This document shows, piece after piece, positions 24,490-33,806 of a stretch of DNA of 64,000 nt. The DNA is from Rhizobiales bacterium 65-79. Its GTDB lineage: Bacteria; Pseudomonadota; Alphaproteobacteria; Rhizobiales; Rhizobiaceae. The notes under the pieces are model-generated. The model saw only the letters and a program-made list of their open reading frames with translations, was not told where the DNA came from and searched no databases. The position numbers and the translations under genes were made by a program. The stretch is from positions 45,714 to 109,713 of the forward strand of contig MKRJ01000044.1 in NCBI GenBank assembly GCA_001896885.1, read 5' to 3'. Each line of letters opens with the position of its first letter. Position 1 is the first letter of the stretch.

Positions 24490-25311
24490 CTATCCCCGCC
24501 GCGCGGCCTGCTCGTCGCGCAGGCGCCTTACCTCGCGCCGCTTGTTGACGATCGAGGCGATCACCACCCCCGTCGTGACGATTGCGATCAGGATGGTGCA
24601 GACCGCGTTGATCTCCGGGGTCACGCCGAGGCGCACCTGGCTGTAGATCTTCATCGGCAGCGTGGTGGCGCCCGGCCCGGAGGCGAAGCTCGCCACGACG
24701 AGATCGTCGAGCGACAGCGTGAAGGCGAGCATCCATCCGGAAACCACGGCCGGCATGATGATCGGCAGCGTGATCAGGAAGAAGGTCTTCACGGGCGGCG
24801 CGCCGAGGTCCATCGCCGCTTCCTCCAGCGAGCGGTCGAAGGTGAGCAGCCGCGACTGGACGACCACCGCGACGAAGCACATCGAAAAGGTGATGTGGGC
24901 GAGCACGATGGTGAAGAAGCCGCGGTCGAGGCCGACGGCGACGAAAAGCAGCAGGAGCGACAGGCCGATGATGACATCCGGCATCACCAGCGGCGCATAG
25001 ATCATCGCGGAAAACAGTAGGCGCCCGCGAAAGCGCGTGTAGCGGACGAGCGCGATGGCCGCCATCGTGCCGAGCACCGTCGCCACGCTCGCCGAGATCA
25101 GCGCCACGCGGAGCGTCACCCAGGCGGCGTTCTGCATGGCGGTGTCGGTCAGGAGCGCGACGTACCATTTGGTCGAGAAGCCGGCCCAGACCGTCACCAG
25201 CCTGGAGGCGTTGAAGGAATAGATCACCAGGAGGACGATCGGCAGATAGAGAAAGGCGAAGCCGAGCGTGACGGAGACGATATTGAAGCGGCTCCATTTC
25301 CGCCCGTTCAT
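24490..25311 (-). CDS. potI: Polyamine-type ABC transporter permease (PotI-like)
   Basis: A 273-aa inner-membrane permease with six helices and the EAA motif (LEEAAMDLGAPPVKTFFLITLPIIMPAV). Together with the adjoining permease, ATPase and PotF-like binding protein it forms a spermidine/putrescine-type importer. The ATG at 25311 overlaps the potH-like stop by four bases. It is the last gene of the set. Substrate assignment rests on the binding protein, so other cationic compounds are possible. Confidence 0.88.
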   Translation of the reverse strand: MNGRKWSRFNIVSVTLGFAFLYLPIVLLVIYSFNASRLVTVWAGFSTKWYVALLTDTAMQNAAWVTLRVALISASVATVLGTMAAIALVRYTRFRGRLLFSAMIYAPLVMPDVIIGLSLLLLFVAVGLDRGFFTIVLAHITFSMCFVAVVVQSRLLTFDRSLEEAAMDLGAPPVKTFFLITLPIIMPAVVSGWMLAFTLSLDDLVVASFASGPGATTLPMKIYSQVRLGVTPEINAVCTILIAIVTTGVVIASIVNKRREVRRLRDEQAARRG

Positions 25312-26258
25312 CGGCCGGCCTCCTCGGCGCGCGCCTGCGCCTGCTGGAAATAGACGATGGGGACGACCAGGATCAGAAGCAGGATGATCGCCACGGCCGA
25401 CGCCACCGGCCAGTCGCGGTTCTCGAAGAACTCGTTCCACAGCGTCTTGCCGATCATCAGCGTGTGCGAGCCGCCCAGAAGGTCGGGGATGACGAATTCG
25501 CCGACCGCGGGGATGAAGACGAGGAGGCAGCCGGCCACGATGCCGGGGAGCGACAGGCGGAAAGTGATCTTCCAGAAAGCGGAGACCGGCGTGCAGCCGA
25601 GGTCTTCCGCCGCCTCGATCAGCGTATGGTCCATCTTCTCCAGCGTCGAATAGAGCGGCAGGACCATGAAGGGCAGGTAGGAATAGACGATGCCGATATA
25701 GACGGCCTTCGAGGTGTTGAGGATGATGAGCGGCTCGTGGATGACGTGCAGCCAGAGCAGGAGCTGGTTGAGCAGACCCTCCGGCTTCAGGATGCCGATC
25801 CAGGCATAGACGCGGATGAGAAAGCTCGTCCAGAAAGGCAGGATCACCATCATCAGGAGCGTGGCGCGTAAGGTCGAGGGCGCGCGGGCGATGCCGTAGG
25901 CGATCGGGTAGCCGAAGACGAGCGTCAGCAAGGTGGAGATCGCGGCGATCTTCACGCTCGACAGGTAGGAGAACAGGTAGAGGTTGTCCTGGGTCAGCCA
26001 GACATAGTTGTCGAAGCCGAGCTTCTTCACCTCAGCCCACAGGCCGGCAATCCCGTGGATAAAGGAGAAAGCCGGGCTGTAGGGCGGCATGGCGATCGCC
26101 GTCTCGGACAGCGATATCTTGAAGACGATGAAGAAGGGGACAAGGAAAAGGACCAGCAGCCAGGCATAGGGAATGGCGATGACGAGCCTGCCGGCGACAA
26201 GCGAAGAGAGGCGCCGAAGGGCGCGGTTCTCGGAGGTTGGTGAGGAGGCGGGCGTCAT
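25308..26258 (-). CDS. potH: Polyamine-type ABC transporter permease (PotH-like)
   Basis: A 316-aa permease. The N-terminal helix (VIAIPYAWLLVLFLVPFFIV) is followed by the long periplasmic loop typical of PotH/PotB, and the EAA motif LIEAAEDLGCTPVSAFWKITFRLSLPGI is near residue 215. It couples to potI by ATGA. Between it and the ATPase gene lie 212 bp with a paired palindromic element (26297-26445), unusual inside a transporter operon. Confidence 0.88.
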   Translation of the reverse strand: MTPASSPTSENRALRRLSSLVAGRLVIAIPYAWLLVLFLVPFFIVFKISLSETAIAMPPYSPAFSFIHGIAGLWAEVKKLGFDNYVWLTQDNLYLFSYLSSVKIAAISTLLTLVFGYPIAYGIARAPSTLRATLLMMVILPFWTSFLIRVYAWIGILKPEGLLNQLLLWLHVIHEPLIILNTSKAVYIGIVYSYLPFMVLPLYSTLEKMDHTLIEAAEDLGCTPVSAFWKITFRLSLPGIVAGCLLVFIPAVGEFVIPDLLGGSHTLMIGKTLWNEFFENRDWPVASAVAIILLLILVVPIVYFQQAQARAEEAGR

Positions 26259-26296
26259 CGCTGCCCTTCGCCGCCGCGTATCGGGTTAAAAGAACT

Positions 26297-26445
26297 CCCC
26301 CCTCTCCGTCGCGCTTCGCGCGACACCTCTCCCTCTGAAGGGGGAGAGGACGGGAGCCAAGCTTCACCGCTCAGTCTTTCCTCTCCCCCTTCAGAGGGAG
26401 AGGTGTCGAGCCCTGAGCTTGTCGAAGGGCGAGACGGAGAGGGGG
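26297..26445. repeat. RIME-like paired palindromic element inside the pot operon
   Basis: Left unit 26297-26350 and right unit 26377-26445 are inverted relative to each other. They share CCTCTCCC-type and GAGAGGTGTCG blocks, with heads inward, opposite to the 11216 and 18128 elements. The right unit carries the sequence GAGCTTGTCGAAGGGCGAG as its variable hairpin. It separates the ATPase gene from the permeases. Confidence 0.75.
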
Positions 26446-26470
26446 CGTGGAACATAGCCGATCTCCCGCC

Positions 26471-27613
26471 CTACCGCGTCAGCACGATGCCGGCATCGGG
26501 CCGGAAGGAAATCCACGCGCGGTCGTGCCAGGTGAGCTGCTCGTCGGAAGCGCGGCGGCTGTTGACTGAACTTGTCCGCACGATGCGGCCATCCTCGAGA
26601 CGGACGTGATAGATCGTCATGTCGCCGAGATAGGCGATGTCCCAGACCTCGCCCTCGATGGCGTTCAGCCCCTCATCCGCCGGCTTCACGGCGGAAATGG
26701 CGATCTTCTCCGGACGGACGGCGAACCAGGCCCGGGCGCCGTTCTTCGCGCCGGCGAGATTGTCGACGCGGAGGCCGAAGCCGTCCGCTCCGAGGATGCG
26801 GCCGGCATCTCCCGACATGTCTGCCACCTTGCCTTCGAAGAGGTTCACCGTGCCGACGAAATCGGCGACGAAGCGGGTGGCGGGCGCCTCATAGATGTCG
26901 GCAGGCGTCGCCACCTGCATGACCTCGCCCTTGTCCATGATGGCGATGCGGTCGGCCATGGTCATGGCCTCCTCCTGGTCGTGGGTGACGACGATGAAGG
27001 TGAGGCCGAGTTCGTGCTGCAGGTCCATCAGCTCGAACTGCGTCTCCTCGCGCAGCTTCTTGTCGAGGGCGCCGAGCGGCTCGTCGAGGAGCAGCACCTT
27101 CGGCCGCTTGGCGAGCGAGCGGGCGAGCGCAACGCGCTGCCGCTGGCCGCCGGAAAGCTGGTGCGGCTTGCGGCGCGCGAACTCGCCCAGCCTGACGAGT
27201 TTCAACATGGAGGCGACGCGCTCGGCGATCTCGGCCTTCGGCATGCGGTCCTGCTTCAGCCCGAAGGCGATGTTCTGCTCGACCGTCATATGCGGGAAGA
27301 GCGCATAGGACTGGAACATCATGTTCACCGGCCGGCGGTAGGGCGGGATGCCGGCGAGGTCCTGGCCGTCGAGCAGGATGCGCCCGGCGCTCGGCTCCTC
27401 GAAGCCCGCGAGCATTCGCAGGAGCGTCGATTTCCCGCAGCCGGAGGCGCCCAGAAGCGCGAAGAACTCGCGCTCGTAGATGGCGAGCGAGAGCTTGTCG
27501 ACGGCGGTGAAGTCGCCGAACTTCTTGGTGACGTTCTCGAAGGCGATATAGGGCTTCGCGGCGGCGTCGTTCCAAGGAGCAAAGCTCCGGCGGATGCTTC
27601 CCAAGGATGGCAT
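26471..27613 (-). CDS. potG: Polyamine-type ABC transporter ATP-binding protein (PotG-like)
   Basis: A 380-aa ATPase with Walker A GASGCGKST, Q-loop FQSYALFPHM, signature LSGGQRQRV, Walker B LLLDEPLGALD and the switch THDQEEAM, then a C-terminal TOBE domain (WFAVRPEKIAI). This is the PotA/PotG layout. The ATG at 27613 has GGAGG upstream at good spacing. It follows the PotF-like gene on the same strand after 71 bp. Confidence 0.92.
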   Translation of the reverse strand: MPSLGSIRRSFAPWNDAAAKPYIAFENVTKKFGDFTAVDKLSLAIYEREFFALLGASGCGKSTLLRMLAGFEEPSAGRILLDGQDLAGIPPYRRPVNMMFQSYALFPHMTVEQNIAFGLKQDRMPKAEIAERVASMLKLVRLGEFARRKPHQLSGGQRQRVALARSLAKRPKVLLLDEPLGALDKKLREETQFELMDLQHELGLTFIVVTHDQEEAMTMADRIAIMDKGEVMQVATPADIYEAPATRFVADFVGTVNLFEGKVADMSGDAGRILGADGFGLRVDNLAGAKNGARAWFAVRPEKIAISAVKPADEGLNAIEGEVWDIAYLGDMTIYHVRLEDGRIVRTSSVNSRRASDEQLTWHDRAWISFRPDAGIVLTR

Positions 27614-27684
27614 GGCCCCTCCGCGCCCGTTCACCTTGCCGCCGCCGCGGCGCCCGTCGCATGACGCGCCGGGCGCGCAACCGG

Positions 27685-28779
27685 CTACTGGCCGGTGACG
27701 ACCTTTGTCCACATACGGGTCAGCAGCCGCTGCGACTTCGGATCGAGCGGCGTGATCGTGAACAGCTTCTCCTCCGTTTCCTTGGTCGGGTAGATGTTCG
27801 GATCGTCGAGGATGTCCTTGTTGACGAACTCCCGCGAGGCCTTGTTGCCGTTGGCGTAATAGACGTAGTTGGTCGACTTCGCGATCACCTCGGGCTTCAT
27901 CATATAATTCAGGAGTTCATGCGCCTCAGCGACATGCGGGGCGTCGGCGGGAATCGCCATCTGGTCGAACCACATCTGAGCGCCTTCCTTGGGGATGGAG
28001 TAGCCGATCTCGACGCCCTGCTTCGCCTCGTCGGCCCGGTCACGCGCCTGCAGAACGTCGCCCGAATAGCCGATGGCCACGCAGATGTCGCCGTTCGCCA
28101 GCGCGTTGATGTATTCCGACGAGTGGAACTTGCGGACATAGGGCCGGACCTTCAGGAGGAGTTCCTGTGCCTTGTCGAAATCCTCCTTCTTGTGGCTGTC
28201 GGGATCGAGGCCGAGATATTGCAGCGCGGCGGGCACCACGTCGGTCGGCGAATCGAGGAAATGAACGCCGCAGCCCTTGAGTTTGGCCATGGTCTCGGGA
28301 TCGAAGACGACCTTCCAGCTGTCGATCGTGTCGGTGCCGAGCGCCTCCTTCACCATCTTCTTGTTGTAGCCGATGCCGACGGTTCCCCACATGTAGTTGA
28401 TCGAATAGGCGTTTTCCGGATCGTAGCGCGCGGTCTGCTTCGACATGAAATCCCACATGTTCTTCAGGTTCGGCAGCTTCGACTTGTCGAGCTTCTGGAA
28501 CACGCCGGCCTGTATCTGGCGGGCGAGGAAGTTCGCCGTCGGGACGACGACGTCGTAGCCGCTACCGCCAGCGAGCAGCTTGGTCTCCAGGATCTCGTTG
28601 GAATCGAAGGTGTCGTAGGTGACCTTGATTCCCGTCTCCTTGGTGAAATCCTTCAGGATCGAGGCGTCGATATAGTCGGACCAGTTATAGACGTTGACGA
28701 CGCGGTCCTCCGCATGGGCCGGGCCCGTCCAGGCGGCTGCCGACGCCAGGGCGGCGGCCAGCAATGCTTTGCGGATCAT
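27685..28779 (-). CDS. potF: Polyamine-type ABC transporter substrate-binding protein (PotF-like)
   Basis: A 364-aa periplasmic binding protein with a signal peptide (MIRKALLAAALASAAAW, cut near AHA). The mature start VVNVYNWSDYIDASILKDF is the hallmark of PotD/PotF proteins; the pocket regions NYMWGTVGIGYN and SPTDVVPAALQYLG are also present. AGGAG lies before the ATG. It is the first gene of the potFGHI set, and the promoter should lie in 28780-28909, where no clear operator was found. Putrescine is the likeliest ligand; related proteins bind other amines. Confidence 0.92.
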   Translation of the reverse strand: MIRKALLAAALASAAAWTGPAHAEDRVVNVYNWSDYIDASILKDFTKETGIKVTYDTFDSNEILETKLLAGGSGYDVVVPTANFLARQIQAGVFQKLDKSKLPNLKNMWDFMSKQTARYDPENAYSINYMWGTVGIGYNKKMVKEALGTDTIDSWKVVFDPETMAKLKGCGVHFLDSPTDVVPAALQYLGLDPDSHKKEDFDKAQELLLKVRPYVRKFHSSEYINALANGDICVAIGYSGDVLQARDRADEAKQGVEIGYSIPKEGAQMWFDQMAIPADAPHVAEAHELLNYMMKPEVIAKSTNYVYYANGNKASREFVNKDILDDPNIYPTKETEEKLFTITPLDPKSQRLLTRMWTKVVTGQ

Positions 28780-28909
28780 CGGATTCTCCTCTCTCAAACC
28801 CCTCTCGGGAGTTTCTCGCCCCATCGGTCCGTCCGAGGCACGGCGGACCGTTTTGCTGCGACCCTATTGGGCTTTTTCCGGAGCGACAAGCACCGAATCC
28901 GCCCCACCC

Positions 28910-29875
28910 TCAATGAGGGTTGGGAAGCCCGGCGACGCCGGGCCGGCGCGGACGGGCGCGGCGCCTGAATTCCAGCGCGATGTGGACGAGAACGGCGGCG
29001 AAGACGATGGCGCCGCCGACAAGCGTCCGCTCCGACGGCTCCTCGCCATGGACGAGCCACACCCAGATCGGTCCGAGGATGGGCTCGAACGTGCCGAGCA
29101 ATGCGGCGAGTGCCGCCGGGATCAGCCTTGCGCCGGAGGCGAAAAGGGCGAGCCCGAGGCCGAGGTTGACGGCGCCGAAGGCGAACAGGAAGCCCATGTC
29201 GGCGGCGCCGACCGCGAAGCTTCCCGCCTGGGTCGCCGCGACGATGCTGGCGATGATCGTGCCGAGGCAGGTGGCGGGCGTCATGCGCACATGGGCGAAG
29301 CGGCGCGTCAGCACCGTCGCGACGGCCAGCGTCACGGCGATGGTCAGTGCCAGCCCGTCGCCGATCGGCGAGATGCGGCCGTCGAGCGAATCCGACACCA
29401 TCACGGTGATACCGAGGAGGACGGCGGCGATCGCCGCCCATGTCGCCCAGCCGACGGGCTCGCGGAAGACCAGCCATCCGATCAGCGCCGCGATCAGCGG
29501 GGCTCCGGCCTGCATGAGCAGGATGTTGGCGACCGTCGTGTGGGCAAGGGCGACGATGAAGGCAACCGACGCGGTGGCGAAGCAAAGCGCGACCGCGATC
29601 CCCGGCAGGCCCATGCCGACGATGAGCCGGAGCGTCTGGCGCAGTCCATCGCGCCAGAGCATGAAGGCGATCAGGAAGATCGCGGCCCACAGCGAACGCC
29701 AGAAGACGACCGTCCAGCTATCCGGCGTCTCGATGAAACGCGCAATGGTGCCGCCGAAGCTCCACATCAGCGCTGAAAGGAAGACGAGGACGACGCCAAG
29801 GCGCTCTTCCCGCGCGCCCGGAAGCGCGTCGGCGGCCGAAACGGCCGTGGACAAGGGCTGTCCGTGCTCGTTCAT
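28910..29875 (-). CDS. EamA/DMT-family transporter
   Basis: A 321-aa membrane protein with about ten helices in two EamA repeats (FLSALMWSFGGTIARFIE near the start, AFGAVNLGLGLALFASGARLIPAALAALLGTFEPILGPIW in repeat two). Such proteins export metabolites or amino acids; no substrate can be named. The ATG at 29875 precedes a short polar N-terminus. A hairpin over the stop (ACCCTCA/TGAGGGT) may terminate it. It is divergent from the glycosyltransferase operon; the 230 bp between them show no clear operator. Confidence 0.88.
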   Translation of the reverse strand: MNEHGQPLSTAVSAADALPGAREERLGVVLVFLSALMWSFGGTIARFIETPDSWTVVFWRSLWAAIFLIAFMLWRDGLRQTLRLIVGMGLPGIAVALCFATASVAFIVALAHTTVANILLMQAGAPLIAALIGWLVFREPVGWATWAAIAAVLLGITVMVSDSLDGRISPIGDGLALTIAVTLAVATVLTRRFAHVRMTPATCLGTIIASIVAATQAGSFAVGAADMGFLFAFGAVNLGLGLALFASGARLIPAALAALLGTFEPILGPIWVWLVHGEEPSERTLVGGAIVFAAVLVHIALEFRRRARPRRPGVAGLPNPH

Positions 29876-30105
29876 GCGCGCACCATGCGATCGTTCCCGC
29901 CCGGATAACAGGCCTCCAGCGACGGACAATCGTCGTTTTTCGCTGGCCCAGCAACTGGACGCATCTGGCCGGAAGGCGGCCCCTGCGCGCGGCGTCGCGT
30001 TAAACGTATCGCAAAGAGCTGGCGCCACGCGGAGCGACCCTTCGTTGCGCTCCCGCCGGATTTCGCTTATCAAGCCGGGCTTGTGTTCCTGTCACGTCAG
30101 CGCGT

Positions 30106-31326
30106 ATGGACCCTACCGCAAACTTCAAAATCCTGATGTACAGCCATGACACGTTCGGACTGGGGCACCTGCGCCGCAGCCGCACGATCGCGCATGCGCT
30201 GGTGGCGCATTTCCCGAATCTCGAGGTCTCGATCATCTCCGGCTCGCCGGTCGTCGACGCCTTTTCCTTCGAGCGCAGGGTCAGCTACGTGCAGATGCCG
30301 GCCGCGAAGAAGCTCGCCGACGGCAATTACGCATCGGGCAACGACGCAAAATCGTTCGAGCAGACGATCGCGGCGCGGGAGGCGATCATCCGCGAAGCCG
30401 CCGACCGGCTGAACCCCGACATGGTGATCGTCGACAAGGAGCCGCTCGGCCTGGCGCGCGAGATGCTGCCGACGCTGCGCATGCTGAAGGAGCGCGGCGC
30501 GATCTGCGTGCTCGGCCTGCGCGACGTGCTGGACGCGCCTGAACTCCTCAAGGAGGAGTGGGAGCGCAAGCACATCACCGACTATCTCGAAGAGCTCTAC
30601 GACGAGATCTGGGTCTACGGGCCGGGCAGTTTCTATAACCCGCTCGCCGGCATCGAGCTCAACGAGCCGGTGCTGTCGCGCACCCGCTATACCGGTTTCC
30701 TGCGCCGCTCGCTGCCGGACCTCGATGATGGCACGGCTGCCCGCTACGGCAAGGATTTCGTGCTGGTGACGGCCGGAGGCGGCGGCGACGGGCACGACCT
30801 GATGGCGGCGGCGCTCAATGCCGTCAAGCACGGGCCGGACCGGGAGACGCGCTATCTCTTCGTTCTCGGCCCTTTCATGACGGAACGGCAGCGATTCGAG
30901 ATCATGGCGCGGGCGGCGAGCGTGCCGAACATCGAAATCGTCGATTTCCTCGCCAATCTGGAGACGCTGGTGGCCAATGCCCGCGCCGTCGTCGGCATGT
31001 GCGGCTACAACACTTTCTGCGAGGTCATGTCCTTCGACAAGCGCGCGCTGTTCGTGCCGCGCACGGCGCCCCGGCGCGAGCAGAGCATCCGCGCCTACCG
31101 GGCGGAGGAATTCGGCTGGGTCAACGTTCTCGACATCGAGGACGCCAAGCGGGGTTCCGCCTTCCGCGCTGCCATGAACCAACTCATGCTGAGCCCCCTT
31201 CCCTCCGAGGCGGTCGCGCGGCCGGACCTCGAAGGGCTCAGCCGCGTCTGCGCGCTCACCGAAATCCTGTTCGACCGCTTCGAGGCCGAAGCGGCCGGAC
31301 AACTGCCCAAAGCCGCGCAGATATGA
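30106..31326 (+). CDS. Predicted glycosyltransferase (GT28-like, COG4671 type)
   Basis: A 406-aa GT-B fold protein. N-terminal YSHDTFGLGHLRRSRTIAHAL matches the nucleotide-sugar transferases of the MurG/GT28 group. The C-terminal domain has MCGYNTFCEVMSFDKRALFVPR followed by REQ and YRAEEFG, the donor-binding region. Donor and acceptor are unknown. It starts a five-gene series with mostly four-base overlaps and shares its type with the third gene (32585), so the two may act on related acceptors. Confidence 0.82.
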   Translation: MDPTANFKILMYSHDTFGLGHLRRSRTIAHALVAHFPNLEVSIISGSPVVDAFSFERRVSYVQMPAAKKLADGNYASGNDAKSFEQTIAAREAIIREAADRLNPDMVIVDKEPLGLAREMLPTLRMLKERGAICVLGLRDVLDAPELLKEEWERKHITDYLEELYDEIWVYGPGSFYNPLAGIELNEPVLSRTRYTGFLRRSLPDLDDGTAARYGKDFVLVTAGGGGDGHDLMAAALNAVKHGPDRETRYLFVLGPFMTERQRFEIMARAASVPNIEIVDFLANLETLVANARAVVGMCGYNTFCEVMSFDKRALFVPRTAPRREQSIRAYRAEEFGWVNVLDIEDAKRGSAFRAAMNQLMLSPLPSEAVARPDLEGLSRVCALTEILFDRFEAEAAGQLPKAAQI

Positions 31327-32588
31327 AAACTTCCGTCGCGGTGGTGCTGAAATGCTATCCGCGCCTTTCCGAGACCTTCATCGCGCAGGAAATCCACGCG
31401 CTGGAGCAAGCGGGCTTCGACCTCACGCTGATCTCGCTGCGTCATCCGACCGACCGGAAGACGCATCCGGTCAATGACGATATCGGGGCGCCGGTGATCT
31501 ACCTGCCCGAATATCTCTACCAGGAGCCGCTCCGCGTCTTCCGCGCATGGCGCAACGCGCGCCGCCTGCCCGGCTACCGGCAAGCCCGCAACCAGTGGAT
31601 CGCCGATTTCCGGCGGGATTTCACCGCCAATCGCGGCCGCCGCTTCGGCCAGGCGCTCGTGCTGGCGGCGGAGTTTCCCGAAAGCGCGGGCTGGATCTAC
31701 AGCCATTTCATCCATACGCCCTCCTCCGTCGCGCGCTACGCCGCGGCGATGCGCCGGCTTCGCTGGTGCGCCTCGGCGCATGCCAAGGACATCTGGACCT
31801 CGCCGGACTGGGAGCTTTCCGAGAAGCTCGGCGCGGCGGAGTGGACCGTGACCTGCACGGCGGGCGGCGCGGCGCATCTGCGCGGCCTGGCAAGTCGACC
31901 TGACAAGGTCAACCTCGTCTATCACGGGCTTGATTTGACACGGTTTCCACGTTTCGCCGGCCGCGTTTCGACGCGCAACGGTTCCGACACCACCGATCCG
32001 GTGCAACTCCTCACCGTCGGGCGTGCGGTGGCCAAGAAGGGTCTCGACACGCTGGTCGAGGCGCTGGCTCTCCTGCCCGGCGATCTTTCCTGGCACTGGA
32101 CCCATATCGGCGGCGGCGAACTGCACGAAGGCCTGAAGGCGCAGGTCAGGAGGCTCGGGCTCGAAAATCGCGTGACGATGCTCGGCAGCCGCGAGCAGAC
32201 GGAGATCCTTTCCGCCTATCGCGCCTCCGACCTCTTCGTGCTGCCCTGCCGGATCGCGCCGAACGGCGACCGCGACGGCTTGCCGAACGTGCTGGTCGAG
32301 GCGCAGAGCCAGGGGCTCGCCTGCATCTCGACGCCGATCTCCGGGATCACCGAACTCCTGACCGACGGCGTCAACGGCCTGCTCGTGCCGCCCGACGACG
32401 CACAGGCGCTCGCCGCCGCGATGGCGCGGGCGATCCGCGATCCCGCCCTTCGCGAAAGGTTGGGCAGCGCAGGCGCGGAGCGCGTGCATTCGGAATTCGA
32501 CCACCAGGCGACCATCGGCCGTCTCGTCGCCCTCTTCGAAAGCATGGGCGTCCCGGCGAGAACCCAGGGCGAGAAGGTCGCGGCGTGA
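31323..32588 (+). CDS. Glycosyltransferase family 4 protein
   Basis: A 421-aa GT4 enzyme. N-terminal LKCYPRLSETFIAQEIHALEQ is typical of the exopolysaccharide (colanic acid-type) GT4 group. The acceptor half has YSHFIHTPSSVARYAA, and the donor half has LLTVGRAVAKKGLDTLVEAL and the retaining EX7E-like region DGLPNVLVEAQSQGLACIST. The start overlaps the previous stop (ATGA), as does its own stop with the next gene. Substrate unknown; extracellular or lipid-linked glycan synthesis is inferred. Confidence 0.88.
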   Translation: MKTSVAVVLKCYPRLSETFIAQEIHALEQAGFDLTLISLRHPTDRKTHPVNDDIGAPVIYLPEYLYQEPLRVFRAWRNARRLPGYRQARNQWIADFRRDFTANRGRRFGQALVLAAEFPESAGWIYSHFIHTPSSVARYAAAMRRLRWCASAHAKDIWTSPDWELSEKLGAAEWTVTCTAGGAAHLRGLASRPDKVNLVYHGLDLTRFPRFAGRVSTRNGSDTTDPVQLLTVGRAVAKKGLDTLVEALALLPGDLSWHWTHIGGGELHEGLKAQVRRLGLENRVTMLGSREQTEILSAYRASDLFVLPCRIAPNGDRDGLPNVLVEAQSQGLACISTPISGITELLTDGVNGLLVPPDDAQALAAAMARAIRDPALRERLGSAGAERVHSEFDHQATIGRLVALFESMGVPARTQGEKVAA

Positions 32589-33739
32589 CGAACATCCTCT
32601 TCTACGTCCAGCACCTGCAAGGTGTCGGGCATGTCTTCCGCGCCGCGCGGATCGTCCGGGCGCTGGTCGCGGAAGGTTTCGGGGTCGATGTCGCCTATGG
32701 CGGCGAGCCGATCGACGGGTTCGACATTCCCGGCGCGCGCATCCACTACCTGCCGCCGGTCAGGGCCGGCGGCGAGGTGTTCAACCGGCTGGAGGACGCG
32801 CAAGGCAACGCCGTGGACGACGCCTACAAGGATCGCCGGCGCGACATGCTTCTGGCGCTGTTCGACCGAGCCGCGCCGGATATCCTCATCACCGAGGCCT
32901 TCCCCTTCGGCCGGCGGCAGATGCGCTTCGAGCTGCTGCCGCTCATCGAGCGCGCCAAGGCAAGGGCCAAGCCGCCGCTCATCGTCGGCTCCGTGCGCGA
33001 CATCCTCCAGGAGAACGCCAAGGCTTACAAGGACCGCGAGGCGGCCGACCTCCTCAAGGCGCATTTCGACCATGTGCTGGTGCATGGCGACCCGAGGCTC
33101 GTCAGGCTCGAACAGACCTTCCCGCTGACAGGCGAGGTTTCGGACATGTTGCTCTATACCGGCATCGTGGCGCCGGAGCCCTCTCCCGCAACGCAGAGGA
33201 AATTCGACGTCGTCGTCTCGGTCGGCGGCGGGGCGCTCGGGCACCGGCTCCTGATGGCGTCGGCCAGGGCGAAGTCCCTGTCGGTGATGCGCGACAAAAG
33301 CTGGCTGATCGTGACCGGCTTCAAGTTCTCGCCCGAGCACAAGGCCGAACTCGACAGCCTCGTCGATGGCGACGTGACCGTGGAAGCGTTCCTGCCCGAC
33401 CTGCAGGCGGTTCTCGCCGGCGCGCAGGTTTCCATCTCGCGAGTGGGCTACAATACCGTCGCCGACATCTATCGCGCCGGATGCCGGGCGATCGTCGTGC
33501 CGTTTTCGGACGGCATCGAGACCGAGCAGATCACGCGGGCGAAACTGCTCGCGGCGCGCGGACTGGCCGAGACGATCAGCCCCGAGGAGGAGACGCCCGA
33601 GACGGTCGCCGCCGCGATCGACCGCGCCATGGGCCGGCCGGCGCCCGACCGCTCGGCGCTCGATCTCGAAGGCGCACGCAATTCGGCGCTGATCCTGAAG
33701 AGGCTAGTCGCCGGAGAGCCGGTCGACCGGTTCCGCTGA
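32585..33739 (+). CDS. Predicted glycosyltransferase (GT28-like), second copy
   Basis: A 384-aa GT-B protein related to the first gene of the operon: N-terminal YVQHLQGVGHVFRAARIVRAL and C-terminal SRVGYNTVADIYRAGCRAIVVPF with ETEQ. The start is GTG at 32585, overlapping the preceding stop. After it there is a 67-bp gap before the next transferase, the longest in the series. Its presence twice in one operon suggests two similar glycosidic bonds or tandem duplication. Confidence 0.8.
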   Translation: MTNILFYVQHLQGVGHVFRAARIVRALVAEGFGVDVAYGGEPIDGFDIPGARIHYLPPVRAGGEVFNRLEDAQGNAVDDAYKDRRRDMLLALFDRAAPDILITEAFPFGRRQMRFELLPLIERAKARAKPPLIVGSVRDILQENAKAYKDREAADLLKAHFDHVLVHGDPRLVRLEQTFPLTGEVSDMLLYTGIVAPEPSPATQRKFDVVVSVGGGALGHRLLMASARAKSLSVMRDKSWLIVTGFKFSPEHKAELDSLVDGDVTVEAFLPDLQAVLAGAQVSISRVGYNTVADIYRAGCRAIVVPFSDGIETEQITRAKLLAARGLAETISPEEETPETVAAAIDRAMGRPAPDRSALDLEGARNSALILKRLVAGEPVDRFR

Positions 33740-33806
33740 ACGGCCGGATTGCCGGCGCGCCCCAGGTGGCGTAGATCGCTGCGGGAGCCCAGCCGATCAG
33801 ACGACC

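Noticed and set aside
28890..28930. Rho-independent terminator for the EamA gene
   Set aside because: The ACCCTCA/TGAGGGT hairpin overlaps the stop codon and has no T-run after it, so it is mentioned with the gene but not listed as a terminator.
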